Origin: S009-33 sp041694255
Lineage (GTDB): Bacteria > Patescibacteriota > Gracilibacteria > Absconditabacterales > Absconditicoccaceae
Direction of reading: 5' to 3'
DNA length: 64,000 bases
Assembly: GCA_041694255.1 (NCBI GenBank)
Contig: JASMTN010000011.1
Span: 24,208-88,207 of the forward strand
A model generated the notes under the pieces. It made no database searches, was not told the origin of the DNA, and was given only the letters and a program-made list of their open reading frames with translations. Of this stretch, positions 1 through 10,119 are shown in pieces (position 1 is the stretch's first letter; each line of letters opens with the position of its first letter). A program made the translations under genes and the position numbers.

Positions 1-1
1 G

Positions 2-865
2 TTTATAGAAGGTAAACCTGATATGATAGATGTAAATGTACATCCAAGAAAGGAAGAAGTTAAATTTATAGATCCTTGAAGTATATATAATCTTATACAT
101 AAACTTGTAAAAGAAAAGATAGAAGCTAAAGAGTGATTAAAATCACAATCTTCTTATGTAGATTTTCATAAAACAGCAAATAAATCTTTTCAAAATAAAT
201 TAAATATACAAGAACTTCAAAAAGTAGGAGAAACTTTTAAACAGCAAGATAAAAAAGATAATAACTTAGAGCTTGATTTTACTCAAAGTATATATAGTGA
301 ATGAGAAGAAAAACAGATAGATGATATTAAGATTATATGACAATTATTTGATTCTTATATACTTTTTCAAAAAACAGATGATTTTTATATGATGGATCAA
401 CATGCTGTTGCAGAAAGGATTATTTTTGAAAAGATGAGAAAAGAATTTGATCCTAGCAAACAATGACTACTTACTGTGCCTTTAAGCTTTGATACAAAAG
501 AAGATATAGACATTGAAAGTTTCCAAAAACTAGGTTTTGATATAAGTTATTTTTGAGAGCAAAAGGTTATCATATATGCTATACCACAAGTTTTGGAAAA
601 ATATAAAGTAGATATTTCAAATTTATTAAATAATTTACTTTATTCAAAAGATATAAATATCAATAAAGTTTTAGAACAGGTTTTAGCTACCAAATCGTGC
701 AAGGCGGCAATAAAGGCAAATCATAAACTTTCATTTTTAGAAATGGAACAACTTATAAAAGATTGACTTGAGTATATAGATGGTTTTTTTGTTTGTCAGC
801 ATGGAAGACCAAGTATAGTGCAACTTTCAAAGCATGATATAGATTGATTTTTTGATAGAAAGTAA
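2..865 (+). CDS. mutL: DNA mismatch repair protein MutL, C-terminal part
   Basis: MutL couples MutS mismatch recognition to strand incision. The start lies before the window, and 287 residues are visible. The fragment opens with the end of the ATPase/transducer region (DVNVHPRKEEVKF), passes through a poor linker, and ends in the dimerisation/endonuclease domain. That domain has DQHAVAERIIFE near residue 132, which fits the DQHA(X)2E(X)4E metal motif. It also has SCKAAIKAN and CQHGRPS, so this should be a nicking MutL of the non-E. coli type. UGA must be read as Gly throughout. pilT follows after a short gap. Identification is firm. Confidence 0.95.
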
Positions 866-953
866 AATTAATTATTTATTAATATAAATTATTTGCTATA
901 AAATATAAAATAAATATAATTACTTTGTATTATTTAAAAATAAAAATTAACTA

Positions 954-2075
954 ATGTGAGAAAATGAAAAAATAAATGAGCTTGTAGCAAATCATAGAAA
1001 GTATCTTGATTATCTTTTGAAAGTTATGATCGAAAATAATGCATCAGATATGTTTTTAACTTATGATGAATCACCATGCTTTAGAATAAGTTGATCTATA
1101 CATAGATTTGAAAAATTGCCACATCTTGATGATAATACACTTGAGTGACTTGCATACATGATAATGAATGAATTTGAGGGTGAAAAATTTAGAGATGAGC
1201 TTACTATAGATCTTTGAACTGAGCTTAATGGCAATAGATTTAGGGTAAATATTTCTATGCAACAAAAACATATAATGATAGTTATAAGACTTCTTGCTTC
1301 AGATATTCCAACTATAGATGAACTTTGATTACCTTGAGTTTTTAAAGATTTGGTAGCAAAAAGATCTTGAATTATACTTCTTGCATGACCAACTGGTTCA
1401 TGAAAATCTACAACACTTGCAAGTATGTTAGAGGAAATAAATATAAAGTATAATAAACATATAATAACAATAGAAGATCCAATAGAGTATATATTTAAAG
1501 CACAAAAGTCAATTATAGAACAAAAGCAACTTGGTACTGATATAACCAGTTTTTGAAGTTGATTAAAGTCAGCACTTAGACAAAACCCTGATGTTGTTCT
1601 TTTTTGAGAAATGAGAGATCTTGAAAGTATTAAAAATGCTATAACATTAGCAGAAACATGACATTTAGTGCTTAGTACCATACATAGTAGGTCATCTTGA
1701 CAAACAATAAGTAAGATAATTGATGTTTTCCCACCAGAACAACAATGACAGATAAGAATACAGCTTGCTGATACTTTGCTATCTGTAATTAGTCAAAGGC
1801 TTATTAAGAAAAAAGATAAAAAGTGAGTTAATGTTGCTTTTGAAATACTTATTAATAATAATGGTGTAGCAAATCTTATACTTGAGAATCAAGTTAAGCA
1901 AATAAATAACATGATACAAACAAATAGAGCAGATGGTATGGTTTTATTAGAAGATAGTTTACTTGACCTTATAGATAGGTGAGAGGTTAGTGTTAAAGAT
2001 GCAATGTCAAATGCTAACAATACTTCTTATATTAGTTCTGAACTTAAAAATAGATGAATAAATATGTTTGATTAG
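954..2075 (+). CDS. pilT: Type IV pilus retraction ATPase PilT
   Basis: Hexameric cytoplasmic ATPase that depolymerises type IV pili and powers twitching or retraction. It is 373 residues long, normal for PilT. Visible motifs are a Walker A box GPTGSGKST near residue 145, an Asp box ITIEDPIEY, a Walker B box VVLFGEMRD near 214, and a His box GHLVLSTIHS. Both Walker A flanking glycines are UGA codons, so the standard code breaks the gene. The start ATG is preceded by an AT-rich leader with no Shine-Dalgarno sequence. A prepilin-like gene follows at once and may share the transcript. Assignment as PilT rather than PilB rests on the lack of a tetracysteine zinc site and on overall length. Confidence 0.93.
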
Positions 2076-2096
2076 TTTAAATTATATAATATTAAA

Positions 2097-3380
2097 ATGG
2101 ATAATAAAAAATTTTTGGCATATTTAATTATATTGATCTTAGCATTGATTTCTTATTTATTCTTATCTATAAAGCTTATAACTATATTTTTTATAGAAGT
2201 TTCAGTATTATTTTTTATAATAGTTTTTGTTTTAGTTTTTAAATATAAATATAAATTTAGTAAATTTAATAAAACTAAAAAATGATTCACACTTATTGAA
2301 CTCATAATTTCTATGACAATTATTTCTATACTTTCTGTTGGTGTATTTATGAGTGTTTCTAATTTTTTAAAGAATAATAATGATACTATTAGAAAATCAC
2401 ATATAAATCAAATATCATTAGCTTTGAAAAATAGTAAATGAAAGTTGCCACTTCCAGATAATTATACAAGCTTATATTTTTCTTGATCTCTTATATGATT
2501 TCAATGAACTTTTTGTGATATAGCATCCAATAAATTAAATTTATTAAATATTTTAAAAGATCCAGAAAACTGAACTTGCTATACTTATCTTATAAACTCA
2601 AGTAGAAATAATTATCAATTATATACTCATTTATTTACTAAAGATCAGCCTTATATTATTTGAAAAGATCTTTGAATTGTTGCTACAACTTGAAACACTA
2701 CTATAGATTGATCTTATACTTGAAGTTTAGACTTATATAATGCTAGTAATAATTATAAAATATATAAAAATAATAATAATAATTTTATATCAAATAATAT
2801 AAAGGCACTAGTTAAAAACTGTAATGATATAAAAAAATACAATATATGACAGGATAGTTGAATATATACTGTATATTCTTGATCAGTAGAAAAAAAAGTA
2901 TATTGCAACATGGAAATAAAAGATGGCGGATGGACTTTGATAGTAAATGTAGCTGATGTTACTACTGGTTGGAATTTAACTTGAATTGATAGTTTAGATA
3001 ATTGATCAGTATTAAATATTTGAGATAATTGGATATTTTCAAGAACTTGAGTTAATAATCTTATAGAAGATGTATCATCTAGTGAAGTTATAATAAAATA
3101 TGACGATGGAAATTATGTTGTTCTTGACTATTATTCTTGAGATATAAAGTCTTTTTATGATGGAAATTATGCAGTACAAATAAGTGAAGATAATTGTATT
3201 GCTAATAGCTGAAGATGTTCATCTAATAGTAGTGAAAATGTATCTTGGTGATATTTTTGTAATTGAAAAGATCCATTTTTTGAAAGCTATACTTTTTGAG
3301 TTTGATGGCCTGGTTTAACACCAGATAAGAGTTCCTATGATTGTAATAATAAAATATGATCTTTTATAGGTATAAGATAA
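2097..3380 (+). CDS. Prepilin-like protein with a fibrinogen-like C-terminal domain
   Basis: 427 residues. A class III-like prepilin motif, KKGFTLIELIISM, begins near residue 61 and is followed by a hydrophobic helix. The C-terminal half has the signature of bacterial fibrinogen-like domains: a Cys-containing start (NCNDIKK), GIYTVYSG, then VYCNMEIKDGGWTLI, and further cysteines towards the end. This suggests a minor or tip pilin carrying an adhesion domain, next to pilT. Oddly, two hydrophobic segments (about residues 6-50) precede the prepilin motif, far longer than a normal leader. No in-frame ATG lies closer, so either a non-ATG start is used or the leader is unusual. Function is inferred from motifs. 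Confidence 0.75.
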
Positions 3381-3424
3381 TTTTTTTAAATTAAACAACA
3401 TTTATTTTCCTTTGATTTTGATAC

Positions 3425-3453
3425 TTTTTTCACTATCTTATATTATAGTAGCA
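3425..3453. repeat. Copy 1 of a short dispersed element (TTTTTTCACTATCTTATATT..)
   Basis: A stretch of about 28 bp is nearly identical to 6519-6547. The core reads CACTATCTTATAT, then T or G, then ATAGTAGCA. Both copies lie in the intergenic region after a gene end and run into degenerate 7-bp repeats. Confidence 0.6.
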
Positions 3454-3583
3454 TGTAAAAGTTACATTATAAAATTATAGTTATTTTTCCAAAATTAAAA
3501 ATCTAAAAAAGATTATTTAATTAATTTTGAATGATAATTATTAATATAAAAAACAAAATTTAGTATTTAATTTTAATTAATAT

Positions 3584-5731
3584 ATGATAGATAAGTTAAA
3601 GATAGACAATAAACAATTAATTTTTGATTGGGAGGGTAAAAAAGTATGATTTGAAAATGGACTTTTAGCACCTCAAGCTGAAGGTTCTATACTTGTTAGT
3701 TTTGAATGAATTAAATTTCTTACAACTTGTACAGTAAATAAAACCCCTGATGAATGAAAAGACTTTCTTCCTTTGATGGTAGATTTTAGAGAAATGTTCT
3801 ATAGTGCTGGTAAAATATGATGAGCTCCTTATAGAAGGAAAGAATGAAGACCATCAGATGATGCAGTTTTAATTTCAAGAATAGTAGATAGGTCTTTAAG
3901 ACCAATGTTTGCAGATGGTATGATAAATGATACTATATTAACTATCAATACTTTACAAGTAGATAAGGAAAATACTTATCAAGTACCTGCTATCATAGCT
4001 GCTAGTTTATCTATGATGATGGCACAGATTCCTTTTGAAGGTCCTGTATGAGCTGTATGTATAGCTTACAAAGATGGTGATTATATCATAAATCCAAATA
4101 AAAAGGATGCAGAGAATATGAGTTTGACTGTTGCTTGAACAAAAGATACTATTACTATGATAGAATCAGCTTGAGAAGATATGGAAACAGAAGTTTTGAT
4201 AAAAGCTATAGATATAGCACAAGAACAGATAAAATATATATGTGAAAAACAAGAAGAATTTGCACAACAATTTAATTTACAAAAATTCTCTCCTACAGTA
4301 AATAAACCTGATGAAAATATATTGAAAGAAGTTCAAAAGATAGCAGATAGTTATGAAAATGATTTTTTTCCTACTGATAAAGAAGGTTTTTGAAAGGTAT
4401 ATGATAAGATAAAAGAAGAAGTAAATGAAAAGTATCAAGATGAAGAAAACACTATAAATGTAAATGGGTTTGTTTTTAAAGCTGTTAAAAAACTTTTAAG
4501 AAGACATCTATTACAAACAGGACAAAGGCTTGATGATAGAAACTCTTCTCAAGTAAGACCTTTATATACTGATATTTGACTTTTTGATAGGACTCATTGA
4601 ACCTGATTATTTCAAAGATGAGAAACACAAGTTTTATCATTTACCACTCTTTGAGCTCCTTGAAAAACATTGATCAAAGATACTTTAGAACACAATGATG
4701 AAGAAGAAAGATTTATGCACCATTATTATATGCCACCATATAGTACAAATGAGGCAAGAGGTTATAGATGACAATGAAGAAGAGAAATATGACACGGCTT
4801 TCTAGCTGAGAAGGCACTAAGACCTATACTTCCAGAAGAAAAAGACTTTCCTTATACTATAAGAATAGCTTCTGAAGTACTTTCTTCAAATGGTTCTACT
4901 TCTATGGCAAGTGCTTGTGCAAGTTGTTTGTCTATGATGGATGCTTGAGTTCCTATCAAAAAGATGATAAGCTGAATAGCTATGGGACTTGTAATAGAAG
5001 AACTTTCAGATGCTGACTATGAAAATTGTAAAGAAAACAAAGATTTAAAAATAGTTGAGATAGATTGAAAAAGGTTTGGTTATATAATACTTACAGATTT
5101 ACAATGACAGGAAGATTTTACTTGAGATATGGACTTTAAAGTAGCTTGAAGTGCTGATGGTATAAATGCTTTACAAATGGATATGAAAGTAAAATGATTA
5201 CCAACTTTTGTATTACAAGAGGCTATAGAACAAGCAAATATTGCAAGAAAGGAAATCTTAGAGTTTATGCAAAAAACTATAGACAAACCAAGAGAAAAAG
5301 TATCTCCTTATGCTCCAGGTATAACTATAATTAAACTTACTCCAGATAATGTAAGAACAATAATTTGAAAATGATGAGAAACTATCAAAAAAATAATAGA
5401 AGCTACAAACGTAGCAATAGATTTTGAAGATGATGGAACTACTATCATTACATCAGAAAATGAACAAGATAAACAAAAAGCTATAAAGTTTATAGAAGAT
5501 CTTACCTGGGAACCTAAAGTTTGAGAAATAATAGAATGAAAGATCTCAAGAGTTGAAAACTATGGTGTTTTTGTAGATCTATGAAAGTGAAAAACTTGAT
5601 TATGTCATGTAAGAAACCTAAGTAAAGATTTTATAGAAGATGTTACAAAAGTTTTTAATGTGGGTGATACTATAAAAGTTGAGATTACAAATATCAAACC
5701 TGATGGTAAATTAGAAATTAAGAAAGTATAG
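3584..5731 (+). CDS. pnp: Polyribonucleotide nucleotidyltransferase (PNPase)
   Basis: 3'-5' phosphorolytic exoribonuclease that degrades mRNA and releases nucleoside diphosphates. It is 715 residues long, the normal length. Domains in order are the first RNase PH core, an all-helical linker, the second RNase PH core, a KH domain near 577 and an S1 domain near 640-710. The second core holds GRREIGHG, SSNGSTSMAS and GDMDFKVAGS. The KH domain contains IIGKGGETIKKI, and the S1 domain contains GKISRVENYGVFVDLG. Many glycines, including both of the KH GKGG loop, are UGA codons. The start is the ATG after an AT-rich leader. A strong promoter for the next gene overlaps its stop codon. Confidence 0.97.
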
Positions 5732-5732
5732 T

Positions 5733-5760
5733 TTGACATATTTTTATTTTTTAATATAAT
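5733..5760 (+). promoter_or_regulatory. Consensus sigma70-type promoter
   Basis: TTGACA (5733-5738), a 16-nt spacer and TATAAT (5755-5760), starting next to the pnp stop codon and 32 bp before the next ATG. It should drive the two small genes that follow. Confidence 0.7.
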
Positions 5761-5792
5761 TTGATGTATATTTAATATATAATTTTTTGTTT

Positions 5793-6053
5793 ATGAAAAA
5801 TTTGGAAAATAACATAATCTTCCTTATGAAAAAACTTTATAAAATGAATGATAAAGAAATGGAAGATTTTAAAACTATGTTAAGTGAGTTTAGTAAAGAA
5901 GAGAAAATGGAAATAGCTTATACTCTTTGGAAAAAAGTTAAAGAGGAAGAAAGTATAGTATCAAGATTTCTTAAAAAGATAAAACTTATCAAAAATGATA
6001 TAGAAGATTATAAAACTCAACAACAAGCTGATAAGTTATTAGCAGATTTATAA
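5793..6053 (+). CDS. Small charged helical protein, unknown function
   Basis: 86 residues with no UGA codon. The product is rich in Lys and Glu (KEMEDFKTMLSEFSKEEKMEIAY, shown in part) and predicted by eye to be almost entirely helical, with no membrane segment or signal peptide. I prefer the ATG at 5793 to the in-frame TTG at 5787, because every other gene here starts with ATG. It follows a consensus promoter and precedes another small unknown gene by 35 bp, so the two are probably co-transcribed. No family is recognised. Confidence 0.7.
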   Translation: MKNLENNIIFLMKKLYKMNDKEMEDFKTMLSEFSKEEKMEIAYTLWKKVKEEESIVSRFLKKIKLIKNDIEDYKTQQQADKLLADL

Positions 6054-6088
6054 AATACACCTAATTTACTAGATAAAAATTTATACAA

Positions 6089-6463
6089 ATGAAATTAAAA
6101 ATAAAAAATATAAATACATTTTATAGCATAGAAGATATGAAGGGAAAAGAAGAATTAAGCAAAATAGAAAAAAAAGACGATCCTGAAAATAATGCAGATT
6201 TTGTTAAAGACATGAAAGAGCTTGACAATTATGAACTATCTGATAGTAATTGAATTACAGAAAAATTAAAAGGTATGTATAATAATGTAATAGATTGATT
6301 AAAAAATAATCCTGATGCTAAAGATTCTTGAGTTATGGAAAAAACAGATAAAGAATATAAAATAGCAAGTAATGAGTTACAAAAATCAAAAGAAAAATGA
6401 TTAGATCTTTCAAGCACTCATAAATCATTTAATAACTTTGTTTGAAAATTGGAAAGAAAATAA
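6089..6463 (+). CDS. Small hydrophilic protein, unknown function
   Basis: 124 residues, soluble and highly charged, with no signal peptide or membrane helix. UGA codons fall at plausible glycine sites such as DSNGITEKL and NVIDGLKNN. The second half resembles a helical CsbD-like layout, with DGLKNN followed later by LERK, but this is too weak for a family call. It is probably in one operon with the 86-residue gene upstream, and a hairpin terminator follows directly after the stop. Confidence 0.6.
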
Positions 6464-6464
6464 A

Positions 6465-6494
6465 GGCTAAACTTAATGTGTTTGGCTTTTTTTT
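6465..6494 (+). terminator. Rho-independent terminator
   Basis: GGCTAAAC / GTTTGGCT stem (two G-U pairs), 7-nt loop, then eight or more T. It overlaps the end of the preceding gene. Confidence 0.75.
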
Positions 6495-6518
6495 ATGAAA
6501 ATACTTTGATTTTATGTA

Positions 6519-6547
6519 TTTTTTCACTATCTTATATGATAGTAGCA
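6519..6547. repeat. Copy 2 of a short dispersed element with inner hairpin
   Basis: Nearly identical to 3425-3453. This copy contains the inverted repeat ACTATC..GATAGT. It continues into a degenerate 7-bp repeat tract (about 6541-6620) that includes AAGTTGCAAG and its complement CTTGCA. Confidence 0.6.
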
Positions 6548-6624
6548 AGCAGAAAGTTGCAAGTATATAGTCAACTTCAAACTTGCACCCAATCGGAAAT
6601 CTCTTTTAACTTGTAACCATTATT

Positions 6625-6969
6625 ATGTATATATTTGTTATATTAAATATTATAAAGCTTATAATATGAAGTGTGGTTATTTATATTACGTATAATTATA
6701 TAAACCTAGATAAAGACTTTATAGTAGGTGTAATAACTATGGGATTTGGTATATTTACTGTTATTTGGAGTGTTGCTTTTTTTTTGACATTGTTAATTAT
6801 GTTACTTATTTGAAAAAAGCAAAAAGCTTGAATATTTGCTTATAAGTATACATGACTTTTTGCATTTTATATTTTAACTAATTTTTTATTAATAAGTTTT
6901 CAATTTTGGAATAAGTGGATTTGAATTTTACTAATACTTGCCTTTTTGGTTTTATGAATGGTACTATAA
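6625..6969 (+). CDS. Small integral membrane protein, unknown
   Basis: 114 residues, about four hydrophobic helices separated by short polar loops (YNYINLDKD; GKKQKAG; FWNKWIG). There is no lipobox and no recognised domain. It lies between a repeat tract upstream and another directly at its stop codon, so it may be a single-gene unit. The ATG at 6625 is the first in frame. The gene reads through as one piece only with UGA as Gly. Function is unknown. Confidence 0.65.
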
Positions 6970-7002
6970 TAGTAGTAAGTTACAAGTTAAAAGTAGCAAG
7001 AC
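6968..7002. repeat. Degenerate 7-bp repeat tract
   Basis: AGTAGTAAGTTACAAGTTAA and the following AAAGTAGCAAG show the CAAGTTA-like 7-bp periodicity found at many gene ends in this window. It starts at the stop codon of the preceding gene. Confidence 0.7.
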
Positions 7003-7084
7003 TGTCATCTCAACTGAAATAAAACAAAATGGAGAAATCTTGAGAATACTAGGAAGTTCTAATTTATTTTTAAATATTTATTTA

Positions 7085-7711
7085 ATGAAAAAACAAATCA
7101 AATATGAAATTAAAAATTTTTTAGATTTAAATTTAGATAATTTTATATCTAATCATATTTTTCAAGATGAGCAAAATGTTGATGATTTATTAAAATGATT
7201 ACAAAAAAAATTTAATCTAAAAAATTATCCTTACAAAATAGTTTGTTTAGATATCTCTCATACAAGTTGAAATTTTCCTAGTTGATGACTATCAGCAATG
7301 TTGTGATGAATAATAAATAAAAAACATTTTCGTCAATTTAAAATACCAAAAGAATTATGATGAAATGATTATGATAGTTTAAAATACTGTATAATAAAAT
7401 ATTTTCAAAATAATCAAGCAGATTTATTTATAATAGATGGGTGAAAATGACAGTTAAATATTATAGATGACTTGCCAAATGATATAGTTTTAAATGTAGA
7501 TTTTATGAGTATATGAAAATGAAAAGCTAGGAAAAGGGCATGAAAACTTTCTTGAAAGTCTGAAGTATTTTTTCAAAAAGATAAGGAAACTATAGTTGAT
7601 TATTGAAAATTTGAAGATAAATTATTATTAAAATTAAGAGACCACTCACATGATTTTGCAAATAGATACAGAAAAAAGCAGGAGAGTATAAATATAAAAA
7701 CAAATAAATAG
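7085..7711 (+). CDS. Stand-alone UvrC-type RNase H-like nuclease domain
   Basis: 208 residues that match only the C-terminal endonuclease half of UvrC. The family's acidic and His positions are visible in CLDISHTSG, IIDGGKGQLN and LRDHSHDFANRYRKK, and the short stretch SIGKGKARKRAG fits the following segment. The GIY-YIG nuclease and UVR domains that normally precede it, and the helix-hairpin-helix tail, are absent. In UvrC this domain makes the 5' incision in nucleotide excision repair. The in-frame extension upstream (to about 6938) is repeat sequence, so I use the ATG at 7085. It could be a specialised repair nuclease. Decay is unlikely because the frame and active site are intact. Confidence 0.8.
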
Positions 7712-7715
7712 TTTA

Positions 7716-8279
7716 TTATTTTTCTTTATTTTTTTGCCTTTCTTTTCTTAATTTAAATGAATTTATTTCATTATAATCATATCAAGGATTTTCTATACAA
7801 TAATCTCTTATTCTTGAAATATATTGTATAACCTCATAAGGATATGAAATTCACTTTATTCGTATTACAGTTTCTTTGTCCTTACCTGTTATTTTTATAT
7901 TTCAAAATCAAAATATATTTGCCATAATTCATACTTTTGATACAGTAAGTTCATTTATCTGATCTATTTTAAGTTCTTTTGAATGCTGTGAAAGTATTCA
8001 GTTTCTTATATATTTTATTACTCTTTTATTTGTAGATATAAAAAATGTTTTGTACCAAAAAAATAGAAATAAAATTCAAGATATTATTATATATATTGAT
8101 ATTATTAAAAAAAATATATTTTGTGATAATTCAAAGAAATATGAAAAAAATATTATAAAAACAAGAATTCAAACTATTATATATAAAAAATTAAAGTTTC
8201 TTGAAGTATATGATATCAAGCTCTCTCTAGAAAAGTATAAAATCTTTTCATTTTTATGTTGTCATACTATTTTTTTCAT
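7716..8279 (-). CDS. Membrane protein with bacterial PH-like (bPH_2/DUF304) domain
   Basis: 187 residues. Two hydrophobic helices (about residues 27-47 and 55-75) are followed by a PH-like domain with the family pattern LKIDQINELTVSKVGI, then IFGFGNIKITGK and GISYPYEV, and a basic tail. Such proteins are membrane-anchored and of unknown molecular role. The gene is convergent with the UvrC-type gene, with only 4 bp between stops. A second protein with the same architecture lies at 22956-23474. A CGA codon at 7860-7862 falls in the PH domain (ETVI-x-IKG). It may be Arg or, if the code change suggested for CGG extends to CGA, Trp. Confidence 0.7.
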
Positions 8280-8372
8280 AAAAATTATTATATTATTTAA
8301 ATTAAAATAAAGTATATATTTTAATAAATAAAAAACAAGTTTAATGTATTTTGTTGTTTGTAAAAAAATCTC

Positions 8373-8401
8373 TTGAATATGGTATGCTATATTGTTATTA
8401 T
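8373..8401 (+). promoter_or_regulatory. Probable promoter of the lipoprotein gene
   Basis: TTGAAT (8373-8378), a 17-nt spacer and TATTAT (8396-8401), 32 bp before the ATG. An alternative -10 TATAAT lies 3 bp further on. Confidence 0.45.
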
Positions 8402-8433
8402 AATGTTACAATTTTATATATTTAAATTAAATA

Positions 8434-9579
8434 ATGAAAAAAAATATTATATGAACAATTATGGTTTCTACTATTGTTTTGTCTTCTTGTTCAATAATGG
8501 AAGATAATTCTAATAAGTCTCCAGAAGAAATTCTTAAAAAAACACAATCTAATTTTATTGAAAATATACAGTCTAATGTTTTTTCTAATAATAAAGTAGA
8601 TTTTGATGGTTCTTTAGATGTTGATGTGGAATCTCCATTTGGCGGTTGAAATTGAACAATATCTTATAATGGTAAATGATCTCAACAAGAAGCTGAAGTA
8701 GATTTGAATGTAAATTGAGAATTTGATATTCAGGGTCAATCTTGAAATGTTGATCTAAGTTCAACTTTCTTGGTTACTTTAGATAGAATATATATGAATA
8801 TCTCTAAACTTGATGCTCAACTTCCAGATCCATCTTTGCAAGCTTATCTTGCTATGTCTCAAATGATAATAAATAAATGGTTTTATGTTGATAATCAAGC
8901 AACTTCTCAGCAACTATCAAATAGTTTAAAAAATATAGATTTAAAAAAACAATTTAAAGAAAATAATATATTTAAGATTGATAGTGTTATTGAGGATAAA
9001 AAATATAATGTTTCTTTACATAAAGATAATGTTTCAAGTATAATTTATGATATATCAAAAGATGTAGACCCAAATTTTACTTGAACAAAACAAGAAATAT
9101 TTGATAATATGAGTTCTATGGATATTACTTGAGTTCTTACTATAGAGGGTGATAGTTACTTTTCTTTATCTTGAAGTATTTCAGATTGAATTCAAAATGT
9201 GCCATTTGAATTTAGATATTTAAGTGATAAGACTTATATTAAAACACAAGGAATAGTGTTTGATATAAATAAAAGCTGATCAAACTTTGATGGGATTGTA
9301 TCTATGAATCAAGCTTGAATATCTGTTAATGTATCTTGAAAACTAGATAAAGAAACTTTTGAACTTAATCTATCATATAACCAAGCTCCTATAAAGGCAA
9401 ATGCAAACTTAATATATAATGCTGAAAAAATAGACAATATAGAACTTCAGATCCCAGAAAATGCAACTAACTTACAAGAATTAATTCAGCAAGCTATGTG
9501 ATGAGCAATTCCTCAACAAAACAATGTAATGCCTACTACATGAGGTATTATGCAAGAAGAGCCTAGTATGTGAGAGTAG
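8434..9579 (+). CDS. Secreted lipoprotein, unknown function
   Basis: 381 residues. A short signal peptide ends in the lipobox LSSC (Cys near residue 18), so the mature protein should be lipid-anchored outside the membrane. The rest is a Ser/Asn/Asp-rich beta-type sequence with repeated strands such as GSLDVDVESPFGG, VDLNVNGEFD and VSGKLDKETF, resembling a repeated beta-barrel or LolA-like fold, though no family can be named. The tail is Gln/Met-rich. It has its own probable promoter and a strong terminator, so it looks monocistronic. UGA codons are frequent at Gly positions. Confidence 0.75.
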
Positions 9580-9603
9580 TAATTATATATATTACTTAAA
9601 CAA

Positions 9604-9639
9604 AAAACCATAAAGAGATTTATCTCTTTATGGTTTTTT
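9604..9639. terminator. Strong bidirectional terminator
   Basis: Perfect inverted repeat AAAACCATAAAGAGAT / ATCTCTTTATGGTTTT, with an A-run on one side and a T-run on the other. It serves the lipoprotein gene on + and the small gene on -. Confidence 0.9.
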
Positions 9640-9644
9640 TTATT

Positions 9645-9908
9645 TTATGATTTTTTTATTATTGTTCCTACTAATGTTTTAATATTTTTTATCATTGATA
9701 TAGAAAGATACATGTATCAACTATAGTCTAATATCTCAAATGTGTCTATTTTTTTGTTTTTTAATGTATATTTTGTTAAAAATTTACCTGATGGTATTTT
9801 AAGTGTTGTTATATATTCATTGTCTTTTATTAGACTTGATTGAAAATCGATATTTCATCTAGTTACTTTTTTTTCATTTCACTCTTTAAATAAACATAAT
9901 TGTTGCAT
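9645..9908 (-). CDS. Small protein, unknown
   Basis: 87 residues, starting MQQLCLFKEGNEKK and ending GTIIKKS, with three UGA-encoded glycines. The composition is mixed alpha/beta and soluble, with no signal peptide. It lies between two hairpins: the bidirectional terminator after its stop and another hairpin upstream. A homologous family is not recognised, and the call rests on an intact frame with UGA=Gly, an ATG start and a matching terminator. Confidence 0.5.
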
Positions 9909-9934
9909 TTATTTTACTCTTAAAAAGCTAAATA

Positions 9935-9960
9935 AAAAAACTACAAGTAAGTAGTTTTTT
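9935..9960. terminator. Hairpin with A-run and T-run, possible terminator
   Basis: AAAAAACTAC / GTAGTTTTTT around a 6-nt loop. No gene visibly ends here, so it may mark the end of an unseen short transcript or insulate the divergent genes. Confidence 0.5.
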
Positions 9961-10010
9961 AAGTTCATCACTAGGATTAATTAACATAGTAATTTTTATA
10001 AAAGAAAAAA

Positions 10011-10052
10011 CAATAGAAACTTTATTGTAATTTTTATAGAAACTTTCTATTG
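10011..10052. promoter_or_regulatory. Inverted repeat, possible operator of the winged-helix gene
   Basis: CAATAGAAA (10011-10019) and TTTCTATTG (10044-10052) form a perfect 9-bp inverted repeat, with a direct repeat ATAGAAACTTT inside. The right arm overlaps the -35 box of the promoter at 10050. This placement suits autoregulation by the adjacent DNA-binding protein, which is an inference. Confidence 0.4.
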
Positions 10053-10077
10053 ATTTTTATGTAAATATCATTATATT
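10050..10077 (+). promoter_or_regulatory. Probable promoter
   Basis: TTGATT (10050-10055), a 16-nt spacer and TATATT (10072-10077), 42 bp upstream of the winged-helix gene start. Confidence 0.5.
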
Positions 10078-10119
10078 TTTTTTATTCAATATTTAGTTTT
10101 TAAGGTGTATTTGTGAATA

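Noticed and set aside
1061..1681. Long open frame on the minus strand (206 codons) inside pilT
   Set aside because: It is antisense to an intact PilT with all motifs. The frame is open only because of AT-rich codon use.
954..2075. Gene decay: frequent in-frame UGA in pilT and almost all other genes
   Set aside because: UGA coincides with conserved glycines in unrelated families and the frames otherwise stay intact, so this is recoding, not pseudogenes.
6938..7084. N-terminal extension of the UvrC-type protein
   Set aside because: The open frame runs through a 7-bp repeat tract and has no similarity to UvrC. The ATG at 7085 is a natural start.
9909..10119. Small RNA gene between the two hairpin-bearing regions
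   Set aside because: A terminator-like hairpin exists but no convincing promoter or conserved structure precedes it. Left as an operator/terminator region.
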